DNA from: Saprospiraceae bacterium
GTDB lineage: Bacteria; Bacteroidota; Bacteroidia; Chitinophagales; Saprospiraceae
NCBI GenBank assembly: GCA_019187225.1
Contig: JABAQQ010000033.1
Span: 63,875 to 127,874 of the forward strand
Reading direction: 5' to 3'
DNA length: 64,000 nt
A program made the translations under genes and the position numbers. Below the pieces are notes generated by a model, which saw nothing but the letters and a program-made list of their open reading frames with translations, did no database searches and had not been told where the DNA came from. Of the stretch, positions 52,507-61,600 are shown in pieces (within the stretch, counting starts at the first letter, position 1; every line of letters starts with the position of its first letter).

Positions 52507-53196
52507 CTACCGGCAGAATTTTAAATAAGAAGGAGCCGCCGGTCCGGTATTGAAAAGCAGGTCGAGAATGGATACGAAGTGGTTGAACGGACCAAAAAGC
52601 TGGGGATATTCCGGGTAGTTGGAGTAGTCCATCCACAGAACATCTATCCCGTTTTGCCGGAAAATATCTTCCTGAAGATAGCCTTGGGCGGAAGGTCCGC
52701 TGATATAATGAGTGGCCTGCAGATCTTTGCAAATATGGAGCAGCTTTTCACTTTTATCTCCTCGCAGCGCGAACTCGGATGACCAGCGAATATGGGTATT
52801 GATGCCCAGCATACCGGCAATGGCTTTCAGAAAGCGGTAGTTTATCTGGCTGAGGTGCTGTTCGGTTGCTGATTGATACAGCGCTTCGAAGCGGGGGCCG
52901 TATACAGGAAAGAACGGCGCTTTCCGGTAGTTGTTAACGATGCATTGCCAGTGGTTCAGGGGCCAGTCCTGATCGGCAACCTCGGTTTCATTGATCTTCT
53001 GGAAGTATTTTCCTTTGACCTTAACCGGGATACTCAGCCACTGCAACCCGTTCGGCGTTTTGATCTGGTTGCGGTTGCGCCAGTCCCTTTTGGTGTATTG
53101 CATGTCGTCGTACAGGACAAAAACATCGGCTCGCTGGATGGCATCAAAATAGCCTTTCCAGGGGATATAGTTGGATTGAGAGATAAAAACCTTCAT
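52507..53196 (-). CDS. WbqC-family protein, last gene of the polysaccharide operon
   Basis: A protein of 229 residues. N-terminal motif VFISQSNYIPWKGYFDAI, then VFVLYDDMQYTKRDWRNRNQ, is the hallmark of WbqC-like proteins, often found in O-antigen or surface-sugar clusters. The biochemical role of the family is not well established; acyl or aminoacyl decoration of amino sugars has been suggested. It is the sixth gene of the unit and follows the acyltransferase gene by about 57 bp on the same strand. Confidence 0.88.
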   Translation of the reverse strand: MKVFISQSNYIPWKGYFDAIQRADVFVLYDDMQYTKRDWRNRNQIKTPNGLQWLSIPVKVKGKYFQKINETEVADQDWPLNHWQCIVNNYRKAPFFPVYGPRFEALYQSATEQHLSQINYRFLKAIAGMLGINTHIRWSSEFALRGDKSEKLLHICKDLQATHYISGPSAQGYLQEDIFRQNGIDVLWMDYSNYPEYPQLFGPFNHFVSILDLLFNTGPAAPSYLKFCR

Positions 53197-53253
53197 TTCA
53201 AAGGGTGGGCAAAAAATGGCGCTGCAATTTTACATTGTTGGTTTGTTACAACG

Positions 53254-53919
53254 TTATTTGGAGGCAACCTCCCGGACAACCTTGCAGGGGCTGCCGTATG
53301 CGACCACGCCGGGAGGGATAGACCGTGTCACCACACTGCCGGCCCCGATAAAGGAGTCCGCTCCAATTTCGATCCCGTCAAGCAGGACTGCACCGATCCC
53401 GATGGTAACCCGGTCGCCGATCCGCACTTTCCCTCCGATATTGGCTCCCGGATTGATGCTCACGAAATCGCCAATAATACCGTGGTGACCGATGTTCACA
53501 CCGCGGCGGATATTGACGCCGAAGCCGATGGTTGTATGGGAAGAAATGACTGAAAGTGGTTCCATAATAAGACCGCCGCTTGTGCTGACCGTTCTGGAAA
53601 CAAAACAAGTCGGATGGATCAGATCCGGATAATATTCCCGCTGAAAGTCGCCGAATTGTTGAAACTCCTGGAAGACCTTTTGTTTCGATACCGGTTGCAC
53701 CACGGAAAATGCCACCTTTTCTCCGCCACTTATCGCCCAATCGGTTTTCCGGACGAGGTCAAAATGCACCCCTGGAACATCAATGCGGCTGTGCCCTTTT
53801 TCTACCTCCATGTTTTCGATGATCTGAAAACGCGGGGCATAACCGCAATCGAGGGCGATCTCCGCCAGGATAGGGATCATTTCTTCGCAGTAAGCCAGGA
53901 TATGAAGTTCCGGTAACAT
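53254..53919 (-). CDS. NeuD/PglD-like sugar O- or N-acyltransferase
   Basis: A protein of 221 residues. The C-terminal half is a left-handed beta-helix of hexapeptide repeats (IGFGVNIRRGVNIGHHGIIG, VRIGDRVTIGIGAVLLDGIE) with the end cap VAYGSPCKVVR. His145 in NIGHHGIIGDF aligns with the catalytic His of PglD/NeuD. The N-terminal half is a short Rossmann-like region. It would transfer an acyl group from acyl-CoA to the amino sugar made by the upstream aminotransferase. It sits only four bases after the BKACE gene, suggesting coupled translation. Confidence 0.85.
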   Translation of the reverse strand: MLPELHILAYCEEMIPILAEIALDCGYAPRFQIIENMEVEKGHSRIDVPGVHFDLVRKTDWAISGGEKVAFSVVQPVSKQKVFQEFQQFGDFQREYYPDLIHPTCFVSRTVSTSGGLIMEPLSVISSHTTIGFGVNIRRGVNIGHHGIIGDFVSINPGANIGGKVRIGDRVTIGIGAVLLDGIEIGADSFIGAGSVVTRSIPPGVVAYGSPCKVVREVASK

Positions 53920-53922
53920 AGG

Positions 53923-54762
53923 CTATTGAATTACCTCTAACTTTTGCTTGTTGTAAAATCCCATTTTACCGAGTTGCCCGGGCGGCATCAGGATTTCTTC
54001 ATGGATTTCCATCAGTTGGTGTACGCGGCGCACCAGTTCGATATTGGTGGCGAGGCGGGTTCGCTGCTGATCCAGCCAGATGTTATCTTCGATACCGATG
54101 CGCACACCCACGCCCAGGCTGATCGCTATCGCCGCGACCTGAAGCTGACTGCTTCCTATTCCGGCAAAAGCCAGATAGTGATTGGATGGGATCTCAGTCA
54201 TCGCTATCCCTATCTGGGAAGGCGTAGCCTGCAGCCCGGCAATATTGCCGAAGAGGACATTCCAGTAACAGGGCCCTTCGATCAGGTTTTTACTGATTAA
54301 ATATTTCCCATAATTGATCATACCCAGATCAAAACATTCCAACTCCGGATTGACGCCGTATTCCCTCATTTTCATCGCCAGCCTCGCGATGATATCCGGG
54401 GGATTGACAGAGGCTTCCTTCGCGAAATTCAGCGAACTCAGGGTCAGCGAGGCCATGTCGGGTTGCAACTCGATCAGGGCGGAGCGCTTTTCAAATTCAG
54501 GGAAGGTCCGGCCCGAAGTGCTGCCACAAATCAGTAACTCCGGGCAGTAGACGCGCACCCCTTCAAATATCCGGGCGTAAATATCTTTTTTCCAGGTAGG
54601 CACCCCGGTTTCATCCCGGGCGTGCAAATGGGCAATGGTGATCCCCAATTCATACGCTTCGTGCACCTGTTCGATGATCTCCGCGGGAGATTCGGGAACA
54701 TACGGGGTCATTGCCTTGGTAGGCACCATTCCGGTAGGGCAAAAATTGATGATAATAGCCAT
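53923..54762 (-). CDS. BKACE (beta-keto acid cleavage enzyme) family protein
   Basis: A protein of 279 residues, the usual BKACE (DUF849) size. N-terminal NFCPTGMVPTKAMTPYVPES, metal ligands His45 and His47 in AHLHARDETG, and Glu225 in VGVRIGIEDNIWL are all present. The family condenses a beta-keto acid with acetyl-CoA to give acetoacetate and a new acyl-CoA. It is embedded in the surface-polysaccharide operon between a glycosyltransferase and an acyltransferase, an unusual place. I infer that it supplies the acyl-CoA used by the NeuD/PglD-like enzyme to decorate a 4-amino sugar. This would need testing. Confidence 0.85.
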   Translation of the reverse strand: MAIIINFCPTGMVPTKAMTPYVPESPAEIIEQVHEAYELGITIAHLHARDETGVPTWKKDIYARIFEGVRVYCPELLICGSTSGRTFPEFEKRSALIELQPDMASLTLSSLNFAKEASVNPPDIIARLAMKMREYGVNPELECFDLGMINYGKYLISKNLIEGPCYWNVLFGNIAGLQATPSQIGIAMTEIPSNHYLAFAGIGSSQLQVAAIAISLGVGVRIGIEDNIWLDQQRTRLATNIELVRRVHQLMEIHEEILMPPGQLGKMGFYNKQKLEVIQ

Positions 54763-54774
54763 GGCATTTGATTT

Positions 54775-55716
54775 TTAGTACGAATAAATACGCTGTTGTA
54801 TCAGGTAGGGCTTTTTTTGCTCTGCCACGGCTTCTGTTCGGGTAAAAACGATGCCCAGGAATCCCAGCGTGATCAATAAAAAACCATTGATCATAAGGAT
54901 AACAAGTCCCAGGAACAGCCAACCCGGAACATCTTTGCGAAAAAGGTGCCAGGTTGAAAAGCCCAGGAGCGATACGAGGCTCAGCATAAAAAGCACGCCG
55001 CCGCTCCAGGCGACGAATTGAAAAATTGGCCTGGAATTATTCACCAGCAGGCGACTGAACAGCCGTATCAACTTGATCAGTGAATAACCACTTTCCCCTT
55101 CCTGGCGGGGGCTGTGGCTGACGGGCGCTCCAACAACGTCGCTGGTCACGTAAAAAATGAGGGACGATAACAATGGGCGGGGCATACAGGCAATGTTCAG
55201 CATCTTTTGGGCAATACTGCGGCGGATCAGGCAGAAAGTAGATATGCGCAGGTTCCGGGGTTTTCCCGAAAGCACCCGATCGAAGTAAGCTTTGGTATTA
55301 CTGAACAGATTTCTACTCCACGAATGTTGCTTCACAAGAAATTGACCGATCACGACGTCGTGTTCTTGTAAGCTGATCAGCGCGGGAATGTCTTCCGGCG
55401 CGTGTTGCAGGTCGTCGTCCATCGTAATGATATACTCCCCCTTTGCATGAGCCAGGCCGCATAGTATAGCAGCGTGCTGCCCAAAATTACGGGCCAATTG
55501 GATGGCGCAAACGTTTTGCCCTGACCGTGCCAGCGCCTCGACCACCGGCCAGGTTTCAGGGTTGGGAGACTTGTCGTCCACCAGGATAATTTCATAGGAT
55601 TGCCGGATATGGGAAGCAAAGGTCTGCTCGATCCGTTGAAGCAATTGCCCGAGAACCCAGGTGGTGTTGTACACCGGAATGACAATGGAATAAGATGTAA
55701 AAGCGGCTGTTTCCAT
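54775..55716 (-). CDS. Family-2 glycosyltransferase with two C-terminal TM helices
   Basis: A protein of 313 residues. GT2 domain: SIVIPVYNTTWVLGQLLQRI near residue 10, VDDKSPNPETWPV near 46, and MDDDLQHAPEDIPAL (the nucleotide-sugar and metal-binding DDD) near 97. The last 90 residues have two hydrophobic helices (WSGGVLFMLSLVSLLGFSTW and LFLGLVILMINGFLLITLGF). This layout matches polyprenyl-phosphate glycosyltransferases of the ArnC/DPM type. It would load a sugar onto undecaprenyl phosphate at the inner membrane. It overlaps the upstream membrane-protein gene by one base (55716), indicating tight coupling. Confidence 0.88.
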   Translation of the reverse strand: METAAFTSYSIVIPVYNTTWVLGQLLQRIEQTFASHIRQSYEIILVDDKSPNPETWPVVEALARSGQNVCAIQLARNFGQHAAILCGLAHAKGEYIITMDDDLQHAPEDIPALISLQEHDVVIGQFLVKQHSWSRNLFSNTKAYFDRVLSGKPRNLRISTFCLIRRSIAQKMLNIACMPRPLLSSLIFYVTSDVVGAPVSHSPRQEGESGYSLIKLIRLFSRLLVNNSRPIFQFVAWSGGVLFMLSLVSLLGFSTWHLFRKDVPGWLFLGLVILMINGFLLITLGFLGIVFTRTEAVAEQKKPYLIQQRIYSY

Positions 55717-57152
55717 TATTGGACAGCTGTTTGATGCCGATGCCGGGGGGGGCGAAACCTAAGGGTTAACCGATGCACGATCTGTGTAATATAATATACG
55801 AATAAACCGAAAATGAAAGGCTCGGCGGGAAATTTGAACCGGTTGGCATCAACTGCCGTGACGAAAGCAAAATTGATCCCCCAGAAAGAAAAAACGACAA
55901 AAAACATGGTCAGCAGCGTAAAATCAAAATTCCAGCCATTACGGATGCTGCTTGCGATAAAATAGAAAAAAGCGAAAAACACGAACAGGGAAATACCCAC
56001 AAAAGCAAGCCCGTATATTTTAAAAAAGAAACCGGGCAGTATATTCAGGTTTATTTTCCCGAATTCAGCGGGTAACAAGCCGCTTTCAGAAACCTTGAAA
56101 CTATATAACAGGGAAATAAACCGGAATTTTAGGACAAAAGCCTGGTTTTGCTTAGAAATCTCCTGGTAAAAGCCAGACAACTTTTGGGATAGTTCATACT
56201 CCCCAGCTGACGCCGGCAAACCGAAGTGCCTGCGCAGATCGGGGACCGCCACCAGGTAGATATTATACCCCCCGTAAAAGTCAGCCGAAATACCAAATTT
56301 ATCCATTTTTGAATTCACCGGGCTTTCCTTCAGATAGTTTTCTCTGGCCTTTAAGAATATTGCCAAAACGGGTTTGTTTTCTTCCGATACCTGATACTCC
56401 GGGCGGATTGATGCTACCGTAATATTCCTGGAAACCGTTTGTCCGCTACTGCGGGGAAACAAGCCATAAAAACCGAAGTGATTTTTATTGTAGAGGCACC
56501 AGGCATTGACCAGTAAAAGATACGGTACAAAAAACGTTCCGATTGAAAATACCCATTCCCTCGCCGGTGCTTTTTGCCGAAGCAAGACAATGAGCAGCAA
56601 TACGAAGAAGGTGAAAACTATTGGCACCGCACTGAAACGCGCCAGGGAAATCAGGCCCACCACAACTCCAAGCGCAAAGTATTGTCCGCGTTTGCCAAAA
56701 TCATCAATTTTCACCAGGATGACGAGTGACAAGACAACCAGAAAAACGGTCAGGATCTCCGTTTGAATTAAGTTGGCAAAAGTTATTGTCGCAAAAGACA
56801 CATTGAAAAGTACGGCGGTAAGCATAGCCAGCCACTTGGCTGAAAACACCCTTTGGAATAACCGGTAAACCATCCAGGAAGTAAAAGCGATCAGTACATA
56901 GTGAATACACACCATGACTTTATACAGCATCGGCGGCTTCAGCAGCAGCATGAGTCCTGCCAAAATAATCGAGAACAATGGTGAGCGATGCGCCAGGTTG
57001 ACATCAGTGGCCTGTCCGAGGAAAGACTTGCTAAGAAGTATGTACTCTGTAGGATCGAACCGGTCTGTTATTGGTGTTGCGTATACCGCCAGCGCTCCAT
57101 TCAAAATAGCCAGCAGCACCATAAAGTTTCTGTTGTTCGATGAGCGTTTCAA
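55716..57152 (-). CDS. Polytopic glycosyltransferase-like membrane protein (GT39/ArnT-like)
   Basis: About 478 residues. I choose the TTG at 57152, which overlaps the upstream stop (TTGA) and gives MKRSSNNRNFMVLLAILNGA; an ATG at 57122 is the alternative. There are about ten hydrophobic helices. The first large loop has TDRFDPTEYILLSKSFLGQA followed by NLAHRSPLFSIILAG, which resembles the acidic motif and substrate-binding loop of GT-C-fold transferases such as ArnT and PMT. It probably transfers a sugar from a polyprenyl-phosphate donor (made by the adjacent GT2 enzyme) to the polysaccharide outside the membrane. The family match is weaker than for the neighbours. Confidence 0.7.
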   Translation of the reverse strand: MKRSSNNRNFMVLLAILNGALAVYATPITDRFDPTEYILLSKSFLGQATDVNLAHRSPLFSIILAGLMLLLKPPMLYKVMVCIHYVLIAFTSWMVYRLFQRVFSAKWLAMLTAVLFNVSFATITFANLIQTEILTVFLVVLSLVILVKIDDFGKRGQYFALGVVVGLISLARFSAVPIVFTFFVLLLIVLLRQKAPAREWVFSIGTFFVPYLLLVNAWCLYNKNHFGFYGLFPRSSGQTVSRNITVASIRPEYQVSEENKPVLAIFLKARENYLKESPVNSKMDKFGISADFYGGYNIYLVAVPDLRRHFGLPASAGEYELSQKLSGFYQEISKQNQAFVLKFRFISLLYSFKVSESGLLPAEFGKINLNILPGFFFKIYGLAFVGISLFVFFAFFYFIASSIRNGWNFDFTLLTMFFVVFSFWGINFAFVTAVDANRFKFPAEPFIFGLFVYYITQIVHRLTLRFRPPRHRHQTAVQ

Positions 57153-58279
57153 TATGATAGAGCGATTAGTTTGGCAATAACATCCTTTGTGTCGAGTTCG
57201 AAGAACATTGGCAAGCGGAAAAGGCAATCTGAATACCGGTCCGATTCGGGCAACACCCGCCCATCGTGTTTATTCCGGTAATAGGGACTATTGTGCAAGC
57301 CCAGATAATGAAAAACAGCGTGCACCCCATTTTCGTTAAGCGTCTGTAATATCTCCGTTCTTTGCTGTAAGGAACGGCAAACCATATAAAACATGTGGGC
57401 ATTATTGGTGGCAAACTCCGGGATCAGCGGAAGCTGAATACCTGACCGGTTAGCCCATTCCTGCAATCCCTCACAATAAGCAGTCCAGTGCCGGGTCCGT
57501 TGCTGTTGAATGGCGTCGAGGTTTTCCAACTGCGCCCAGAGAAAGGCCGCGCTTATCTCTGACGGCAGGAAAGAACTGCCGACGTCAATCCAGCCGTATT
57601 TATCTACTTCTCCTCTGAAAAATGCCGATCGGTTGGTTCCTTTTTCCCAGATAATTTCAGCACGGGCCTGCAACCGCTTTTCATTGACTACCAGCATTCC
57701 CCCTTCTCCGGACGTAATGTTTTTGGTCTCATGGAAGGAAAAAGCGGCCAAATGGCCTATGGAACCCAGCGCCCTTTTTATTCCATTCTTGTCGGTATAA
57801 AAACTCTCAACCGCCTGAGCCGCATCTTCTACCACCCAAAGCCCGTATTTCCGGGCCAGGGCCATGATCTTATCCATATCGCAAGCGACGCCTGCGTAAT
57901 GGACTGGCACAATGACTTTGGTTCTTTCATTGATCAGTGCCTCTATAGCGTCTTCGTCTATCCCGGGGCGATCCCGGTGACTATCCGCAAAAACAATTTT
58001 AGCGCCACGCAATACAAAGGCATTGGCTGTGGAAACAAATGTATAAGCAGGCATGATCACTTCGTCGCCGGCTCTGACTTCACACAACAGGGCTGCCATT
58101 TCCAGCGCTGCGGTGCAAGAGGTTGTCAAAAAACTTTTGCCAAAACCATATCGTTCCTCGAAGAAATGCTGGCATTTTTTAGTGAAGTACCCATTACCGG
58201 AAAGATGCCCCGAACACGCCGCCTGGTAGAGGTAATGGGCTTCTTTGCCCGTAAGATAGGGCTTGTTAAAAGGGACCAT
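57149..58279 (-). CDS. wecE: dTDP-4-amino-4,6-dideoxygalactose transaminase (DegT/DnrJ/EryC1 family)
   Basis: A protein of 376 residues. PLP-dependent sugar aminotransferase of the WecE/RffA type: NKPYLTGKEAHYLYQAACSG, CTAALEMAALLCEVRAGDEV, MPAYTFVSTANAFVLRGAKI, VPVHYAGVACDMDKI, and SFHETKNITSGEGGMLV with the PLP lysine Lys186. WecE converts dTDP-4-keto-6-deoxyglucose to dTDP-Fuc4N with glutamate. It is the first gene of the six-gene operon. The dTDP-sugar synthesis genes (rmlA/B) are elsewhere. It is only four bases from overlapping the membrane-protein gene. No clear promoter was seen before it. Confidence 0.92.
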   Translation of the reverse strand: MVPFNKPYLTGKEAHYLYQAACSGHLSGNGYFTKKCQHFFEERYGFGKSFLTTSCTAALEMAALLCEVRAGDEVIMPAYTFVSTANAFVLRGAKIVFADSHRDRPGIDEDAIEALINERTKVIVPVHYAGVACDMDKIMALARKYGLWVVEDAAQAVESFYTDKNGIKRALGSIGHLAAFSFHETKNITSGEGGMLVVNEKRLQARAEIIWEKGTNRSAFFRGEVDKYGWIDVGSSFLPSEISAAFLWAQLENLDAIQQQRTRHWTAYCEGLQEWANRSGIQLPLIPEFATNNAHMFYMVCRSLQQRTEILQTLNENGVHAVFHYLGLHNSPYYRNKHDGRVLPESDRYSDCLFRLPMFFELDTKDVIAKLIALSY

Positions 58280-58627
58280 GAGCGATGATATTTAAACTAA
58301 CACGATCCGGGTGTTGCCGGGTCTGGACAATACTTAAAAAACGATGCATCCGGCGCACATGAATGACAACCCTTTTAAACTGGATGGTATCTACCGACAA
58401 GGAAATTTTCCTTTAACTTTGTCAAAAAACCTTATTATCAGGCATTTTTAACTAAAATTGTGCCAAATGTTCGAGGGTGTTAAGCCGAAAACAGGGAGAA
58501 TGAGGAATATGAATGGCAATCATGCCATCGCGAAAAGAAGTGAGAGATATGGCAGCTATAATGCCCGTTCGGGGTATAATTTTTGGAGAAAATCGCTTTG
58601 ATTTACACGCTCAAATATTCCCGGATA
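58280..58627. other. Divergent intergenic region between the polysaccharide operon and the M43 protease gene
   Basis: About 350 bp. The middle is A/T-rich. A TAACTTTG box at 58414-58421 fits the -7 consensus on the plus strand, about 205 bp before the protease ATG; no convincing -33 box was found. No RNA gene was recognised. Confidence 0.4.
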
Positions 58628-61600
58628 ATGAAACACAAAACCGCCTTTCACTTGTTGGCTTGTATGCTGGTCGTGCGCGCGGCACATACCCAAACCGACC
58701 TTCCCTGCGCGACCGGTGCGCTGCACCAACGGGCGCTGCAACAAGCGGCTGATTTTCAAAAACATCAGCAATTGGAACAGGAAGCCTACGATTTCTATTC
58801 CCGCCACATCGTCACCGGTCGCGGCAGCCAGGCGCTGACGGTGCCCGTTGTCGTCCACATCGTCCATGACAACGGCCCGGAAAACATCTCCGACGCCGCC
58901 GTGCAACAAGCCGTCCAATGGCTCAACCAGGCATTCGCCAACCAGGGTTACTTCGACCAGGGCAGCGGCGCCGATGCGGGCATACAATTCTGCCTCGCCC
59001 AACGCACGCCCGACGGCCAGCCGACCGACGGCATCACCCGCGACCAGAACGCGCTGACCGTGTTCACCGCCGAGACGCAGGAATTGACGATGAAAAACAT
59101 CAACCGCTGGAAACCGAAGGATTACATCAACATCTGGGTGGTGCGCGACATCTGTTCGACGACCTACGGCTGCGGCATCGTGGCGTATGCCTACTATCCT
59201 TCTTTTCATGGCAGCAACATAGACGGCATCGTCATCGAGGCGAATTTTCTCAATTCGGCGAGCAATGTGAGCGTGCTGGCGCACGAGATGGGGCATTATT
59301 TCGGCCTGTACCACACCTTCGAAGGCGGTTGCACGAACAACGACTGTCTGCTCGACGGCGACCGCGTGTGCGACACACCGCCCGACCAAAGCACCGCCGC
59401 CGTGCCCTGCGACCAAGCGGTGAACACCTGCTCCACTGACGCGCAGTCGGGCTTTTCGACCGACCAGCCGGACATGCTGCAAAACCACATGGACTACGGT
59501 CACATTGACTGCAAACACGATTTCACGCCGGGCCAGGCGGACCGGATGAATTATTTTCTGAACGGCACGCGCAAGAGCCTGCTCGACTCGAAAGGCTGCC
59601 TGCCGCCCTGTCCCTTGCCGACGCTGGCGGCGTTCACGCCGGGCGACACGACGATCAATGCCGGCCAGACGCTGTTTTTCGACAACACCAGCCAGAACGC
59701 GGTGATCTTTTCGTGGACTTTGAACGGCGTTCCGTTCGGCGGGCAGCAGAACGCGTCGTACCTGTTCGATTCGGCGGGGGTGTTTACGGTGAAGTTGGTG
59801 GCGCAACCGCTGAACGAGCAGTTGTGTGAGGCGGATTCTGTGCAGGCGATAGTGCAGGTGGTATGCCCCGTTACCGCCGGTTTTACGCTGAGTAACCTGA
59901 CACCGGAAGAGGGGGAAACGGTATTTATCACCAACACCAGCCAGAATGCCATGCAATATGAATGGTTTGTCAACGGCGTCAGCCAGGGAGCAGTACTGGA
60001 TTCCATTGTATTCAGCGAATCGGGCAGTTACGACATTCGCCTGGTGGCCAAAGGCAGTTTTTGCAAGAGCAGCGCAACGGAAGCGGTGTTCGTAAGGGAT
60101 TCGTGTACGGGCAAGACCTTTGCTTTGTATAATAACACACCTGAAATAGGACCAACATCGCCATCGCGGGAAAACCAAGCTGCGGCTGTTTTAACCGACG
60201 GAAACCTGATATATGCGGGTTTTGGAACCTTGCCGAACACATTCCAAAAGGCGTTTTTTTTTAAACTGAAACCTGACGGAACCTTGCTCTGGACAAAGCT
60301 TGTCGGACAGGATTCTATCGGTTCCTTGTCTTGCCCTGCCGTAACCGCCACGCCCGATGGAGGGTTTGCAGCCCTCATTTATCAGGCTTTTTATTCGTCT
60401 ACACTTTTACCGAATAAGCTGGATATGGTCAAATTTTCACCGGACGGAGATATAGAGTGGACTCGAAAACTGTACGAGGACAGTACTTTCTCATGGAATC
60501 CGCTGTTAGGGGACTTAATAGTGATGCAGGACGGCAATATACTGGTGGGAAACAGGCTCAAATTCGATTTGTCGGGCAATCTTTTATGGTACAATACGCA
60601 ACCCCTGACGGACGCTTTAAAAACAGCCGCTATGCCTGACGGCGGTTTCGTGACGGCCGGCTGTGATAATTGCGGAACTGGTTCCTATTCTGTTGCACGT
60701 TACGATGCTGCGGGCAATCTGCTTTGGGGAAAATTGATCGAAGTATCGGGAGGATATATAATGGATGTTGCAGCAGATACAAACGGCAACATTTTTTTAT
60801 TGGGCAGGAAAAACCACCTGGCCATTGTTCTGGGGCACACGTTAATGATCAAAATGGCGCCAACCGGTGAAATACTGTGGTCGAGGAGGTATTTCCGTCA
60901 GTTGGCCACCGGTTTTGATCCGGGCGCTATTGTTGCCACGCCTGACGGGATCACCATCGGTGCCCGGGCAGACGTTTGGATTTCTCCGGGCAATACGAAA
61001 GAGTACGACGTGTTGATGCATACGGACAATGATGGGAATATTAAATGGGTGCGACACTATGAGAGTGACTTCTTTTTCAACAGTTTGTCCGTTGTGCCCG
61101 GCGGAGGTTATTTGCTGACAGATCATATGATTAAAGCAGACGCCTTGGGCTATATCGGTGAATGCCCGGATGCGCAATGGGAGGTGCAATACGAAGATTT
61201 GTCGTTAAGCATCAATGACCTGACTGTCGGTGTTTCACCTGCAACGGATTATCCTTTAGACTCTTTGCCGGTTTCCGACTACCTGATTGCGCTCGACACC
61301 ATCTGCGCTCCCGCTTGTCCGCGCGGCGTCGAAATCTGCAACAACAACCTCGACGACGACGAAGATGGCTTGTTCGACTGCCTCGATCCCGATTGTAACT
61401 GCCCGGAAGACGTATGCGCGCCCAGGCAGGCAAACGTCTGGTACTTCGGCGACCACGCGGGGCTGGATTTCAGCACGGAGCCGCCGACGGTGCTGACGGA
61501 TGGGCAAATGGATAATTTTTTTGGGTCAGCCACGGTATGTGACTTACTCGGCCACCTGCTTTTTTACACAGATGGGGACACGGTGTACAACAGGTTTCAT

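Noticed and set aside
52018-52732. Minus-strand frames overlapping the M28 and WbqC genes
   Set aside because: They are alternative frames of the two genes and of the short gap between them; no conserved motif appears.
58556-60178. A 540-codon open frame on the minus strand
   Set aside because: It lies antisense to the M43 protease catalytic domain; its Arg/His-rich sequence is typical of a shadow of G/C-rich coding DNA.
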